Origin: Streptomyces sp. NBC_00654
GTDB lineage: Bacteria; Actinomycetota; Actinomycetes; Streptomycetales; Streptomycetaceae
Length of the DNA stretch: 64,000 nucleotides
Reading direction: 5' to 3'
Assembly: GCF_026341775.1 (NCBI RefSeq)
Contig: NZ_JAPEOB010000001.1
Span: 3,100,001-3,164,000 of the forward strand
In this document: positions 42,655 through 52,277 of the stretch, piece after piece
Layout: every line of letters starts with the position of its first letter
Position numbering within the stretch: position 1 is the first letter of the stretch
Notes under the pieces: generated by a model
What the model was told of the DNA's origin: nothing
Databases searched by the model: none
Seen by the model: the letters and a program-made list of their open reading frames with translations, nothing else
Made by a program: the position numbers and the translations under genes

Positions 42655-45132
42655 TCACAGGAACTCCTGCACGGCGGCGGGCAGCGACAGTGCCATGGTC
42701 AGGCCACCACCAGGGGTGTCCTCCGGCGTCAGGGTGCCGCCCATGGCCTCGGCCAGGCCCCGGGCGAGAGCGAGACCGAGCCCGACCCCGGTCGTGTTGT
42801 CGGTGTCGCCCAGCCGCTGGAAGGGTACGAAAGCCCGGTCACGCTCGGCGGCCGCCAGGCCGGGGCCGCGGTCGATGAAGCGGAACTCGACCCGGTCGGC
42901 CAGGGCGCTCGCGGTGATCACGACCGGCCGGCCGGCCGGGCTGTACCGGACGGCGTTTCCGACGACATTGGCGATGATGCGTTCCAGCAGGGGCGGGTCC
43001 GCCACGACGGGCGGCACCCCGTTGGGGATACGGACCGTCACACCGGCCGGGTCGCAGGGCAGCGAGTCCAGCGCCGCCGGAAGCACCTCGTCGAGAGTGG
43101 TGGGCCGCAGGTCGAGAGTGAGGGCCCCCGCCTGGAGCCGGCTCATGTCGAGCAGGTTGTCGACGAGCCGGTTCAGCCGGGCCATGGACTCCTCGGCCGT
43201 CGACAGCAGTTCGGACCGGTCCTCCTCGCTGAATTCGACCTCGGTGCTGCGCAGGGAACTGATGGCGGCCCAGCCGGCCGCCAGCGGGGTGCGCAGATCG
43301 TGGCTGACGGCGGCGAGCAGCGCCGTACGCATGCGGTCGGCCGCCCGCACGGGCTCGACCTCGGCGGCGGCCTCGACGAGACGCGCGCGCTCAAGGGCCG
43401 CGGCCACATGCGCGGTGAAGGCCGTCAGGACACGCAGTTCGGACGCGGGAAGGGTGCGGCCCCGCAGGACCAGATGAGCGTCCGGGCCGACCGGCAGGTT
43501 GACGGCGCCGCCGTCCGCCGCCGGCCGGTCGAGCAGCTCCACGGAGGCCATCGCGAAGGTTTCCCGCGTGCGTTCGAGCAGGACCGGCACCGCCTGGTCC
43601 CCGCGGACGATGGATCCCGCCAGCGAGGACAGCGTCTCCGCCTCGGCGGTGGCCCGGGCCGCCCGGCGCGACAGCCGCAGCGACCGGTCGACGATCGCGG
43701 CCACGGTGGCCGCGACGACCGCGAACACCAGGAGCGCGAGGATGTTGTTCGGCCCGGAGACCGTGAACTCACCGACCGGCGGTATGAACCAGTAGTTGAG
43801 CAGCAAGGACGCCGTCACCGATGCCACGAGTGCGGACACCACCCCGCCGACGCAGGCCACCCCGACCACCACCACGAGGAACAGCAGGGCCTCACTCGTC
43901 AGATTGAGGCTGCCCCTGCTGTTGTCCAGCAGGAAGGTCAGAGCCACCGGGAGTACAAGGCCCGACACCGGCCCTGCGACGAGTCGTGCGGTCGGCAGGG
44001 TGCGCCGCCGTGAAGGCAGCAGCCGGCCTTCGCCGACGCGCTCATGGGTCACCATGTGCACGTCGATGTCCTGCGACAGTTCGACGATCGTTTCGCCGAT
44101 ACCACGACCGGTGAGAAACCGCTCCAGGCGTCTTCGTCTGCTGGTGCCGACCACGAGCTGCGTGGCGTTCTCGGCCCGCGCGAACTCGGAGAGCGCGGCG
44201 GCCACGTCGTCACCCACGACGGAGTGGTAGCTGCCACCGAGACTCTCCACCAGCGCCCGCTGGCGGGCCAGCGAAGCCGATGACGTACCGCCGGTCAGCC
44301 CGTTGCTGCGGATGATGTGCACGGCCAGCAGGTCACCGCCCGCGCTGCGGTCGGCGATCCGGGCCGCGCGGCGGATGAGGGTCTCCCCCTCGGCACCCCC
44401 GGTGAGCGCCACGACGACGCGTTCGCGCGTCTCCCAGACGCGGTCTATGCCCTGTTCGGAGCGGTACTTCTGCAGCGCCTCGTCTACCCGTCCGGCCACC
44501 CACAGCAGCGCCAGCTCCCGCAACGCGGTGAGGTTCCCCGGCCGGAAGTAGTTGGACAGCGCGGCGTCGATCTTCTCCGCCTCGTAGATGTTCCCGTGCG
44601 CCATCCGGCGGCGCAGCGCCTCGGCGGGCATGTCGACGAGTTCGATCTGATCGGCGCGGCGCACCACGTCGTCGGGAACGGTCTCCCTCTGCGGTACACC
44701 GGTGATCCTCTCGACGACATCGCTGAGGGACTCCAGGTGCTGGATATTCACCGTGGTGACGACGTCGATGCCGGCGCTCAGAAGCTGCTCGACCTCCTGC
44801 CAGCGCTTGGCGTACCGGCCGCCGGGCGGATTGGCATGGGCGAGTTCGTCGATGAGCGCCACCTGAGGACGCCTCCGCAGCACAGCGTCACCGTCCAACT
44901 CGGCGCGCCCGCCGCTCCGGTGCGCGCCCGCCGCGCGAGGGATGACCTCCAGCCCGTTGAGCCGCTCCTCGGTGAGAGGGCGCCGGTGGCATTCCACGAG
45001 GGCCGCCACGACATCGGTGCCCCGCCGCGCCCTGCGGTGTCCCTCGTCGAGCATCCGGTAGGTCTTGCCGACGCCGGGGGCCGCTCCGAGGAAGACCTTG
45101 AGTCTTCCCCGTCCCACTTCTGATTCCGTCAC
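42655..45132 (-). CDS. kdpD: Second KdpD-type sensor histidine kinase, orphan
   Basis: An 825-residue sensor. GTG 45132 is chosen over GTG 45156 because GAGGAGG lies 8 bases before it. The domain order is as in KdpD: Walker A GAAPGVGKTYRML, DELAHANPPGGRYAKRW, NYFRPGNLTALRELALLW, a USP domain with TSRRRRLERFLTGRGIG, four transmembrane helices, a GAF-like region, H-box AVSHDLRTPLA (His611), N-box VVGNAVRYSPAG and G-box GVGLGLALARG. No response regulator gene is adjacent, so it may act on KdpE or an unlinked partner. It converges with the second kdpB (81 bp between stops), forming a partial second kdp locus. Confidence 0.92.
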   Translation of the reverse strand: MTESEVGRGRLKVFLGAAPGVGKTYRMLDEGHRRARRGTDVVAALVECHRRPLTEERLNGLEVIPRAAGAHRSGGRAELDGDAVLRRRPQVALIDELAHANPPGGRYAKRWQEVEQLLSAGIDVVTTVNIQHLESLSDVVERITGVPQRETVPDDVVRRADQIELVDMPAEALRRRMAHGNIYEAEKIDAALSNYFRPGNLTALRELALLWVAGRVDEALQKYRSEQGIDRVWETRERVVVALTGGAEGETLIRRAARIADRSAGGDLLAVHIIRSNGLTGGTSSASLARQRALVESLGGSYHSVVGDDVAAALSEFARAENATQLVVGTSRRRRLERFLTGRGIGETIVELSQDIDVHMVTHERVGEGRLLPSRRRTLPTARLVAGPVSGLVLPVALTFLLDNSRGSLNLTSEALLFLVVVVGVACVGGVVSALVASVTASLLLNYWFIPPVGEFTVSGPNNILALLVFAVVAATVAAIVDRSLRLSRRAARATAEAETLSSLAGSIVRGDQAVPVLLERTRETFAMASVELLDRPAADGGAVNLPVGPDAHLVLRGRTLPASELRVLTAFTAHVAAALERARLVEAAAEVEPVRAADRMRTALLAAVSHDLRTPLAAGWAAISSLRSTEVEFSEEDRSELLSTAEESMARLNRLVDNLLDMSRLQAGALTLDLRPTTLDEVLPAALDSLPCDPAGVTVRIPNGVPPVVADPPLLERIIANVVGNAVRYSPAGRPVVITASALADRVEFRFIDRGPGLAAAERDRAFVPFQRLGDTDNTTGVGLGLALARGLAEAMGGTLTPEDTPGGGLTMALSLPAAVQEFL

Positions 45133-45504
45133 CGCAGGCGCCTCCTCGCGCCGCACGCGCGGCCGGTTGCGGGGGCGTTCCCGCGTGGCCGCGGCGACGG
45201 GTGCTGCTGATCAGGATCGGCCGTGGACGACGGTCGGGGGGCCCGGCACGGCAACCTTGACGCGACCCTGATCCTGGCCGCGGGGGAGGCGTCGTTCTCC
45301 GCCGGAGCTCCCGCATCGCCGCCCGCCGGCTCGTGATGTCCCCGGAGCCGGGGCACCCCCCCGGGCAGGCCCATGGCAGACCGAACGGCGGGAACGGCCC
45401 GATCAGAGCCCCGGCGGGAACGTGCCGCCCGGTGTCATGCCCGCCCGGCCCCCGGTGTCAGACCCGCCCCGGCCCCCGGTGTCAGACCCGCCCCGGCCAC
45501 GGTG
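45133..45504. other. Intergenic region with tandem repeats
   Basis: A 372-bp gap between the second kdpD and the DUF6204 gene. Apart from the repeats at 45431-45524 I see no gene, promoter motif or clear terminator. Confidence 0.45.
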
Positions 45505-45524
45505 TCATGCCCGCCCCGGTCCCC
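45431..45524. repeat. 23-24-bp tandem repeat, four units
   Basis: Units begin at 45431, 45454, 45478 and 45501 and share GGTGTCA followed by GACCCGCCCCGG or TGCCCGCCC(C)GG. The last unit runs into the 3' end of the DUF6204 gene on the other strand, so unit number may alter that protein's C-terminus. Confidence 0.75.
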
Positions 45525-45858
45525 GGCGCCCCTTGTCATTGATCTTCATCGTGTCCATGTCCGTCACCGTGGAGCGCAGCTCGCCGTGGCCGTAGCCCTG
45601 TTCCCGCAGCGCGGTCTGCGCGCGGTCCTCGGCGATGGCCCCCGCCATCTCCTCGCCGTCCGCCGCGTCGGAGACCACCACATAGCGGAAGCTGAAGTGC
45701 TTGAGCACGGCGTCGTACGTCAGGGAGCCGTCCTCGGTGAACCGCATCGCCGTCAGACCGTGCGCTTCCACCTCCGACAGCAGCCGGGCACGGGCGCTGT
45801 CCGTCAGCCCCTCCCAAGTGCCCCGGACGATCACCCGGTAGGTGTGCTGCGTGCCCAT
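45505..45858 (-). CDS. DUF6204 family protein
   Basis: A 117-residue protein starting at ATG 45858 (MGTQHTYRVIVRGTWEGL). It matches small actinobacterial DUF6204 proteins: LTDSARARLLSEVEAHGLTAMRF, LTYDAVLKHFSFRYVVVSD and AEDRAQTALREQGYGHGELRSTVTDMDTMKI. No enzyme motif, signal peptide or membrane segment is visible; function is unknown. The last few residues (GRRGPGRA) are encoded by the tandem-repeat sequence. It diverges from the DUF5107 gene with 221 bp between. Confidence 0.8.
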   Translation of the reverse strand: MGTQHTYRVIVRGTWEGLTDSARARLLSEVEAHGLTAMRFTEDGSLTYDAVLKHFSFRYVVVSDAADGEEMAGAIAEDRAQTALREQGYGHGELRSTVTDMDTMKINDKGRRGPGRA

Positions 45859-46079
45859 CCTGTTGCCTGCCCTCCGTCCGGAACCCTTGCGGACCGAAGG
45901 GTACGGCGGGCCGGCCGGGCGGGCCCAGGGAATTTCCCCCTGCCGGAAGGCCGGGGGAGGCAGTCCGCCTTTTCCGAAGTCTGACGGCTCCGCCCCTGGC
46001 CGGGGCGGCATCCAGCGTGTTCCATGGTCATCGGGGGCGCCCGGACCTGTGGCGGCCCGCGCGAGGGAGCGAGGTTGTC

Positions 46080-48053
46080 TTGGCCACGACCGTACGACGT
46101 GCCGTACTGACTCTGCCCGCGGCGTCACGGGGACCGGAGAATCCGCTGCCCGCCCTGCGGACGCTCGACGAACTGCATGCCGTGGACGAGCGCGAGCGGG
46201 CCGGACTGCCCAGGGACATGGCGCGCCAGCTCGGCCATGAGCCGCTGCGTACGGTCCTGCCGGTGCGCGTCCTCGACGGGTACGGGCGTGAGCGCACCCC
46301 CACCGGCCTCGACGCGATCGTCATCGAGAACGACCGGCTGCGCGCCACCGTGCTGCCCGGCCTCGGCGGCCGGCTGCACTCCCTGCACCACAAGCCGACG
46401 GGCCGCGAGCTGGTCTACCGCAACCCCGTGCTCCAGCCCGCCGATTTCGCGCTCAACGGTGCCTGGTTCTCCGGCGGCGTCGAATGGAACATCGGTGCCA
46501 CCGGCCACACCACCCTCTCCTGCGCCCCCGTCCACGCGGCCGTGGTCCCGGCCCCGGACGGCGGCCGGATGGTCCGGCTCTGGGAGTGGGAGCGGCTGCG
46601 GGACCTGCCCTTCCAGGTGGACCTGTGGCTTCCCGACGACTCCGACTTCCTCCATGTCGGCGTACGGATACGCAACCCGCACGAGCACCCCGCGCCCGTC
46701 TACTGGTGGTCCAACATCGCGGTGCCCGAGAGCGAGGGCACCCGGATCCTGGCCCCGGCCGACGAGGCCTGGCACTTCGGGTACGAGCGGACCCTGACCC
46801 GGGTTCCCGTCCCGGAGACCGGCGGCACCGACCGCACCTACCCGCTGCGCAGCGAGTATCCGGCCGACTACTTCTACGAGGTGCCCGACGGCGCCCGCCG
46901 CTGGATCGCCGCCCTGGACGAGGACGGCCACGGACTGGTGCAGACCTCCACCGATCTGCTGCGCGGCCGCAAGCTCTTCCTCTGGGGCAGCGGCGCGGGC
47001 GGACGCCGCTGGCAGCAGTGGCTGACCGAACCCGGCACCGGCGGCTACGCCGAGATCCAGGCCGGTCTGGCCCGCACCCAGCTGGAGCACGTCCCCCTCG
47101 AACCCGGCGCCGAGTTCAGCTGGCTGGAGTCGTACGGACCGCTGTCCGCGGACCCCGCCGTCGTGCACGGCGACGACTGGGGCGCGGCCCGCGCCGAGAC
47201 GGAGCGGCGGCTCGCGGACGCCCTGCCGCGTACCGATGTCGACGCGGCGTACGCGGCCTGGCTGCCGTTCGCCGACACCGAGCCGGCGGAGGCGCTCGCC
47301 ACCGGCTCCGGCTGGGGCGCCCTGGAGGTGCGGCGGGCCGGCCTCGATCTGCCCGGCACCCCCTTCGCGGAGTCCACCCTCGGTGAGGAGCAGGGCCCCT
47401 GGCTGGAGCTGCTGCACCAGGGCGTCCTGCCCCGGCCGCGCCGGACGGGCCCGCCCGGACCCTCGCTGGTCTCCCCGCACTGGCGCGACATGCTGGAGAC
47501 CGCCCCCGCGGACGCGCTCACCGAATACCACCTCGGAATCGCCCAGTGGCACGCCGACGACCGCGCCCAGGCCGTCCGGAGCTGGGAGCGCGGCCTCGCC
47601 CTCGCCACGTACCGCTGGCCGCTGCTGCGCTGCCTCGCCGTCGCCGCCCAGGACAGCGGTCAGGCCGACCGTGCCGCCGGCCTCTACACCGAGGCGTTCG
47701 AGGACCTGTGCGCGGAACGCCGTGACGACGAGTCCGAATCCTGGGCCGTCGCGGCCCCGGCGCTGGCCCGTGAGGCGATCGAGGCGCAGCTCGCCGCCGG
47801 GCGGCCGGCGGCGGCCCGCACGGTGTGGGCGGCCCTGGACCCCGCCGTCCGTGCGCGCGGCAGGTTCCGGCTCCTCGACGCCCGCATCCTGGTCGCCCAG
47901 GGGGAGACCGGGGCGGCGCGGGCGCTCTTCGACGCCGGGTTCGAGGTCGCCGACCTGCGCGAGGGAGCCGAGATCCTGGGCGACCTGTGGGCCGCGGTCA
48001 GCGAGGAGCCGCTGCCGGACGCGTACAACTACCGGATGCGCCCCAAGGACTGA
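46080..48053 (+). CDS. DUF5107 domain/TPR protein
   Basis: A 657-residue protein; the start is uncertain. TTG 46080 follows GAGCGAGG and begins LATTVRRAVLTLPAAS; a start further upstream would add an atypical segment. Residues about 60-370 form the DUF5107 beta-sandwich, related to aldose epimerase-like domains (TVLPGLGGRLHSLHHKPTGRELVYRN, GGVEWNIGATGHT, VYWWSNIAVPE). The C-terminal part (about 480-657) is helical with TPR-like repeats (LTEYHLGIAQWHADDRAQAVRSW, ALAREAIEAQLAAGRPAAA). Relatives sit near carbohydrate-metabolism genes and may bind or remodel sugars; no such genes are adjacent. It is cytoplasmic. Confidence 0.85.
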   Translation: MATTVRRAVLTLPAASRGPENPLPALRTLDELHAVDERERAGLPRDMARQLGHEPLRTVLPVRVLDGYGRERTPTGLDAIVIENDRLRATVLPGLGGRLHSLHHKPTGRELVYRNPVLQPADFALNGAWFSGGVEWNIGATGHTTLSCAPVHAAVVPAPDGGRMVRLWEWERLRDLPFQVDLWLPDDSDFLHVGVRIRNPHEHPAPVYWWSNIAVPESEGTRILAPADEAWHFGYERTLTRVPVPETGGTDRTYPLRSEYPADYFYEVPDGARRWIAALDEDGHGLVQTSTDLLRGRKLFLWGSGAGGRRWQQWLTEPGTGGYAEIQAGLARTQLEHVPLEPGAEFSWLESYGPLSADPAVVHGDDWGAARAETERRLADALPRTDVDAAYAAWLPFADTEPAEALATGSGWGALEVRRAGLDLPGTPFAESTLGEEQGPWLELLHQGVLPRPRRTGPPGPSLVSPHWRDMLETAPADALTEYHLGIAQWHADDRAQAVRSWERGLALATYRWPLLRCLAVAAQDSGQADRAAGLYTEAFEDLCAERRDDESESWAVAAPALAREAIEAQLAAGRPAAARTVWAALDPAVRARGRFRLLDARILVAQGETGAARALFDAGFEVADLREGAEILGDLWAAVSEEPLPDAYNYRMRPKD

Positions 48054-48077
48054 GCGTACGGAACCCGGACGGCCGGG

Positions 48078-48431
48078 TCAGACGGGTACGTTGCGGTCGA
48101 CGTACTCGAAGACCGAACCGTCCGGGTGCAGCGCGATGAGATTGCGGCCCGCCGGGGTCGGGACCGGGCCCGCGACGATGTGCGCGCCGACGCGGGTCAG
48201 GGCCGCGTGTGCCTCGTCGACGTCCTTGACCGCGATGGTCGCGGTCACCTTGCGGAGGATCTCCAGCTCCGACTCCGGTCCGCTCATCAGCAGGAAGCAG
48301 CCGATCGCGGCGACCGAGACCCCGCCGCGCTCGAAGCGCAGCGCCGGAGTGCTCGTCAGGCTCTCGTAGAAGGCCACCGAGGCCTCCAGGTCGTCGACGC
48401 AGATGCGCAGAGTGGTTCCGATGATTTCCAT
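48078..48431 (-). CDS. VOC family (glyoxalase/bleomycin resistance-like) protein
   Basis: A 117-residue single VOC module starting at ATG 48431. It has two beta-alpha-beta-beta-beta units: TTLRICVDDLEASVAFYESLT ... VAAIGCFLLMSG and ATIAVKDVDEAHAALTRVGAHIV ... LIALHPDGSVFEYVDRN. The final Glu (FEYVD) is a usual metal ligand, but no full His/Glu metal set can be assigned with certainty. Such small proteins act as dimers in detoxification, isomerisation or antibiotic binding. It is convergent with the DUF5107 gene, 24 bp apart. Confidence 0.85.
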   Translation of the reverse strand: MEIIGTTLRICVDDLEASVAFYESLTSTPALRFERGGVSVAAIGCFLLMSGPESELEILRKVTATIAVKDVDEAHAALTRVGAHIVAGPVPTPAGRNLIALHPDGSVFEYVDRNVPV

Positions 48432-48528
48432 GCGTACGAGGGTAGTTGGCGGCCCCGGGGCGTGTGATCGGTTCGGTGCGGCCGGACCGTGGCTTTCCGG
48501 TTCGCGGTCCGGCCGGCAGGCGCAGGCG

Positions 48529-49338
48529 TCAGGCGCGGCACAGCAGTTCGCCGTGCGGGACCATGAACCAGCCGTCGTCCTCGGCACCCCAGGCGTGCCA
48601 GGCCCCGGCGATCTCCGTCAGCTGTTCCGGGCTCGCGTGGCCGCCCTCCACCGCCCGCTTCGCGTACGGCGAACCGGTGGTGCGGTCCGCCCACATGGTG
48701 CTCCACCAGGCGCGGGACTCCGGTGTGGCGAAGCACCAGGCCGCCGCGGTCGGGGTGAGGTCGGTGAAGCCCGCCCGCCGGGCCCAGGAGACCAGCCGGC
48801 GGCCCGCGTCGGGCTCGCCCCCGTTGGCGCGCGCCGTACGGCGGTACACCTCCAGCCACTCGGTCAGACCGGGCACCTCCGGATACCAGGTCATCGCCGC
48901 GTAGTCGCTGTCGCGTGCGGCGACGAGGCCGCCGGGCCGGCAGACCCGCCGCATCTCGCGCAGGGCCTGGACCGGATCGCCCACGTGCTGGAGCACCTGA
49001 TGGGCGTGGACGACATCGAAGGAGTCGTCCGGGTAGTCCAGTGCGTGGACATCGGCGGTGGCGAACGTGACGTTGTCCAGGCCGCGTTCGGCGGCCGCCC
49101 CGGCGGCCTGCGCGAGGACGCCGGGCGAGCTGTCGACGGCGGTCACCGGGCCGGGTGCGACCAGCGCCGCCAGATCGGCGGTGATGGTCCCGGGGCCGCA
49201 GCCCACGTCCAGCACCGCCATACCGGGGCGGAGTTCGCCGATGAGGTACGCCGCCGAATTGGCGGCGGTCCGCCAACGGTGCGAGCGCAGCACCGACTCG
49301 TGGTGGCCGTGGGTGTAGACGGCGGTCTCCTTCGGCAT
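48529..49338 (-). CDS. UbiE-like class I SAM methyltransferase
   Basis: A 269-residue protein from ATG 49338 (MPKETAVYTHGHHESVLRSH), the usual N-terminus of this actinobacterial group. Motif I is MAVLDVGCGPGTITADLAAL and motif II TAVDSSPGVLAQA. Motif III surrounds ATADVHALDYPDDSFDVVHAHQVLQHVGDP, and RVCRPGGLVAARDSDYAAMTWYP follows. The C-terminal region (about 160-269) is a cap domain with many Trp residues. The substrate is unknown; relatives methylate small molecules. It is transcribed leftward between the PAP2-kinase fusion and the VOC gene. Confidence 0.87.
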   Translation of the reverse strand: MPKETAVYTHGHHESVLRSHRWRTAANSAAYLIGELRPGMAVLDVGCGPGTITADLAALVAPGPVTAVDSSPGVLAQAAGAAAERGLDNVTFATADVHALDYPDDSFDVVHAHQVLQHVGDPVQALREMRRVCRPGGLVAARDSDYAAMTWYPEVPGLTEWLEVYRRTARANGGEPDAGRRLVSWARRAGFTDLTPTAAAWCFATPESRAWWSTMWADRTTGSPYAKRAVEGGHASPEQLTEIAGAWHAWGAEDDGWFMVPHGELLCRA

Positions 49339-49469
49339 GGCCGTGCGTCCTCTCTCGACAATCTCTTCCGGCTCTTCCGGCGTTCTCTCCCGCGAGCGGT
49401 ACGGCCACGGTACGCCGCGATGTCGAATATTGAGATAGGCGTCTCGCCATGTGGTCGGCAGCAGCTGTG

Positions 49470-51041
49470 TCACACGGTCATCGGGCAGTAGACGGTGAGT
49501 GCTTCCGGCAGCTTGTCGATCATCAACTCCTTTTCGGAGTGCGCCACTTCGCCGTCGTACGCGTACGGGGTTCCGGGTGCCAGTCCGGCGATCCGCACCC
49601 GCTGCCGCCGTACCGCCGCGTGCATCGGGGAACGGGTCAGCGGTCCGGCCACCGCCGTCGCGAGCAGTCGCAGGCCGGGTGTCCGGCCGCCGTGGACCAC
49701 CCTGATGTCCAGCAGGCCGTCCGCCAGGTTGTGCCGGCGCCCGGGAGCGGGTCCCACCCGCTGGAAGAGCCCGTTGCCCACGAACAGCAGCCACAACGGC
49801 CGCCGCCTGCCCTGGAGTTCTGCCTCCAGAGGGCTTTGCCCGCGCAGCACTTCGAAGGCGGCGAGCACCCCGGCGGGCCAGCCTCCGATCCGCGGTGCCC
49901 AGCGCTCCCGGGTCCGTACCAGCTCCGGATAGACCCCCAGGCTGAACGCGTTGAGGAAGTAGCCGTCCGCCCCGTCGGGCCCCTCGGGACCGGGCCGGAA
50001 CCGTCCCAGGTCCACCCGGACGGCAGCGCCCGAGGCGAGCGCGGCCGCCGTGTCGTCGACCGTCTCGATGCCCAGGTCGTAGGCGAAGTGGTTGAGCGTT
50101 CCGCCGGGAAAGACGGCGAGCGGGATGCCGTGCGTCGCCGCGACGGCCGCCGCCAGGTTCACCGTGCCGTCACCTCCGCAGATGCCCAGGGCCCTGCCCC
50201 GGCCCGCCGCCCTGTCCAGCGCCTCGGACAGCTCGCCGGGCGCGCACTCCACGACCTCGGCGAGCGGCAGCGCGTCGCGCACCAGTGACGCGGTCGCGGT
50301 GGCCGTGCCGGACTCCTCGTTGACCACGACGACGAGATCCCTGCCGGACGCCAGCGCCGGAGCCGTGGCCGGAGGCCTCCCCGGCGGGGGCAGCTGTCCC
50401 CGGGTCGGTACGACTCCGCGCAGGGCGAAGGCGGCCCCCACGCCGAGCGCCGCGCCGGCCAGCACATCGCCCGGATAGTGCACGCCCGTGTAGACCCGGG
50501 AGGCGGCCACAGCCGCGGCGAGGGGGGCGACGACAGCACCCCAGCCCTTCGACTCCAGGGCGACCCCCGTGGCGAAGGCCGCCGCGGACGCCGCGTGGCC
50601 GGAGGGGAAGGACGTGGTGAACGGCTGCCTCTTGAGCTGCCGCACCAGCGGGACCAGGTCCAGTACCGGCCGTTCCCTGCGCACCGCCCGCTTGCCGACG
50701 GTGTTGATCACCGCCGAGGCGACGGCCAGCGAGGCGACGCCGCGCAACGCGGCCCGGCGCGCGCGGGCGCTGCCGCCCAGCGCCGCCATCCCGGCCGCCG
50801 CGCCGAACCACAGCAGCCCGTGATCGGCGCCGCGGCTCAGCCGGGGCAGCACCGTGTCGCCGGCCGGCCAGCTCCGGGCGGCGACGTTCCGGAAGAGGGC
50901 GAGGTCACCGCTGTGCAGCAGACCGCGCAGCCGGACCGCCACCGACGCGGGGAGGGAGGACCGGCCGGAGGACCGGCCGGGGAGGGAAGCGGGGAAGGGA
51001 AAGGACGAGGGGACGGAGGGCATGGCGCGTGGTGAGGGCAT
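49470..51041 (-). CDS. PAP2 phosphatase-diacylglycerol/sphingosine kinase fusion
   Basis: A 523-residue two-domain protein. Residues about 60-225 are a membrane PAP2 phosphatase with the three motifs KRAVRRERP, TSFPSGHAAS and SRVYTGVHYPGD. Residues about 235-523 are a DAGK/LCB5-type lipid kinase: VVVNEESGT, GICGGDGTVNLAAA, AVFPGGTLNHFAYDLG and a C-terminal DGEVAHSEKELMIDKLPEAL. One half removes a phosphate and the other adds one, so it could interconvert phosphatidic acid and diacylglycerol or recycle an undecaprenyl- or other lipid phosphate. The start is ATG 51041 or ATG 51023. This fusion is common in Streptomyces. Confidence 0.88.
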   Translation of the reverse strand: MPSPRAMPSVPSSFPFPASLPGRSSGRSSLPASVAVRLRGLLHSGDLALFRNVAARSWPAGDTVLPRLSRGADHGLLWFGAAAGMAALGGSARARRAALRGVASLAVASAVINTVGKRAVRRERPVLDLVPLVRQLKRQPFTTSFPSGHAASAAAFATGVALESKGWGAVVAPLAAAVAASRVYTGVHYPGDVLAGAALGVGAAFALRGVVPTRGQLPPPGRPPATAPALASGRDLVVVVNEESGTATATASLVRDALPLAEVVECAPGELSEALDRAAGRGRALGICGGDGTVNLAAAVAATHGIPLAVFPGGTLNHFAYDLGIETVDDTAAALASGAAVRVDLGRFRPGPEGPDGADGYFLNAFSLGVYPELVRTRERWAPRIGGWPAGVLAAFEVLRGQSPLEAELQGRRRPLWLLFVGNGLFQRVGPAPGRRHNLADGLLDIRVVHGGRTPGLRLLATAVAGPLTRSPMHAAVRRQRVRIAGLAPGTPYAYDGEVAHSEKELMIDKLPEALTVYCPMTV

Positions 51042-51219
51042 GGGTCAGCGAATACCCGGCCGGGCCGTGATGAACCGGCCGGCTCGCCGCGGCGAAGGTC
51101 ACACCGGCGGTGGCCGCCCCGCGGAGCCGGGCCGCGGAAGCGAATCCGTACGATGACCGGGCGTCGAACGCGTGTACAAGGGTGGGCGCGGAGCGGCCCG
51201 GACATCACCTGGAGCAGTC

Positions 51220-52068
51220 ATGAACATCCGACCGGAAGTGGCCGTGCGCGAACAGGCGCAGCTCGGTGAGGGACCCACCTGGGACCCGGCGACCGGGCGG
51301 CTGATCTGGGTCGACATCCTCTCCTGCCGCGTCCACACCTACGAACCGGAGACCGGCCGGCGCACCGTCATGGCCACCGGGCAGCACGTCGGAGCGGCCA
51401 AGCCGCGCGCCGGTGGCGGCCTGGTCGTCAATCTGCGCGAGGGCATCGGGCGCTACGACGCGGACGGCACCTTCTCCTGGCTGTTCCACGACCCGGTCCC
51501 GGGACGGCGCGGCAACGACGCCGCCGTGGCGCCGGACGGCTCCCTGTGGGCGGGCACCATGCGGGACGACGCGGCCGAGACCGGCGGCGGCCTCTGCCGC
51601 GTCGCGCCCGACGGCACGGTGACGGACACGCTGGGCGCGGTGGCGTGCAGCAACGGCACCGGGTGGAGCCCGGACGGCCGGCTCATGTACTACATCGACA
51701 CGCCCACCCTCCGGATCGACGTCCTGGACGTGGACGGGGAGCACGTGCGCGACCGCCGCCCGTTCGCGACGATCGAGCCCGGCGCGGGCGCCCCCGACGG
51801 GCTGACGGTCGACGCCGAGGGCTGTGTCTGGGTCGCTCTGTGGAACGGCTGGGCCCTGCGCCGCTACACCCCCGACGGCAGGCTGGAGCGCACGGTCGCC
51901 CTGCCCGTGCCGCGCCCGACGTCCTGTGCGTTCGGCGGCCGGGACCTGCGTGACCTGTACATCACCTCCGCCCGGACCGGTTCCGACGCCCCGCCCCCGC
52001 TCGCCGGCTCGCTGCTGGTCCTGCCGGACGCGGGACTCGGTCTGCCCGGCACACCGTTCGCGGGCTGA
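51220..52068 (+). CDS. SMP-30/gluconolactonase/LRE family lactonase
   Basis: A 282-residue six-bladed beta-propeller. The start at ATG 51220 gives the family N-terminus. Key elements: LGEGPTWDPATGRLIWVDI with the first metal ligand Glu, RGNDAAVAPDGSLWAGTMRDD with the substrate-binding Asn-Asp, CSNGTGWSPDGRLMYYIDT with the second Asn, GAPDGLTVDAEGCVWVALWNG with the catalytic Asp, and SCAFGGRDLRDLYITSAR. These residues bind one Ca2+ or Zn2+ and hydrolyse sugar lactones such as gluconolactone. There is no signal peptide. It is monocistronic. Confidence 0.9.
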   Translation: MNIRPEVAVREQAQLGEGPTWDPATGRLIWVDILSCRVHTYEPETGRRTVMATGQHVGAAKPRAGGGLVVNLREGIGRYDADGTFSWLFHDPVPGRRGNDAAVAPDGSLWAGTMRDDAAETGGGLCRVAPDGTVTDTLGAVACSNGTGWSPDGRLMYYIDTPTLRIDVLDVDGEHVRDRRPFATIEPGAGAPDGLTVDAEGCVWVALWNGWALRRYTPDGRLERTVALPVPRPTSCAFGGRDLRDLYITSARTGSDAPPPLAGSLLVLPDAGLGLPGTPFAG

Positions 52069-52277
52069 CCGGGGGACCGGCCGGCTTCGGCCTGTTCGCA
52101 CACCTGGACGGGCGCCGCGCCCCGAACCTCCGTATAAAGGGCCCTGAGGGCAGCGCGGGTACGGCAGGCACGGAGTGCGAAGGCACGACGGTACGAAGCG
52201 GGCGTGACACAGGCACGCGTACGGACGGGGGCAGGAGCGGGCGGGGCCGCGGAGGCGGACGACGGAGGAGGACCGGG

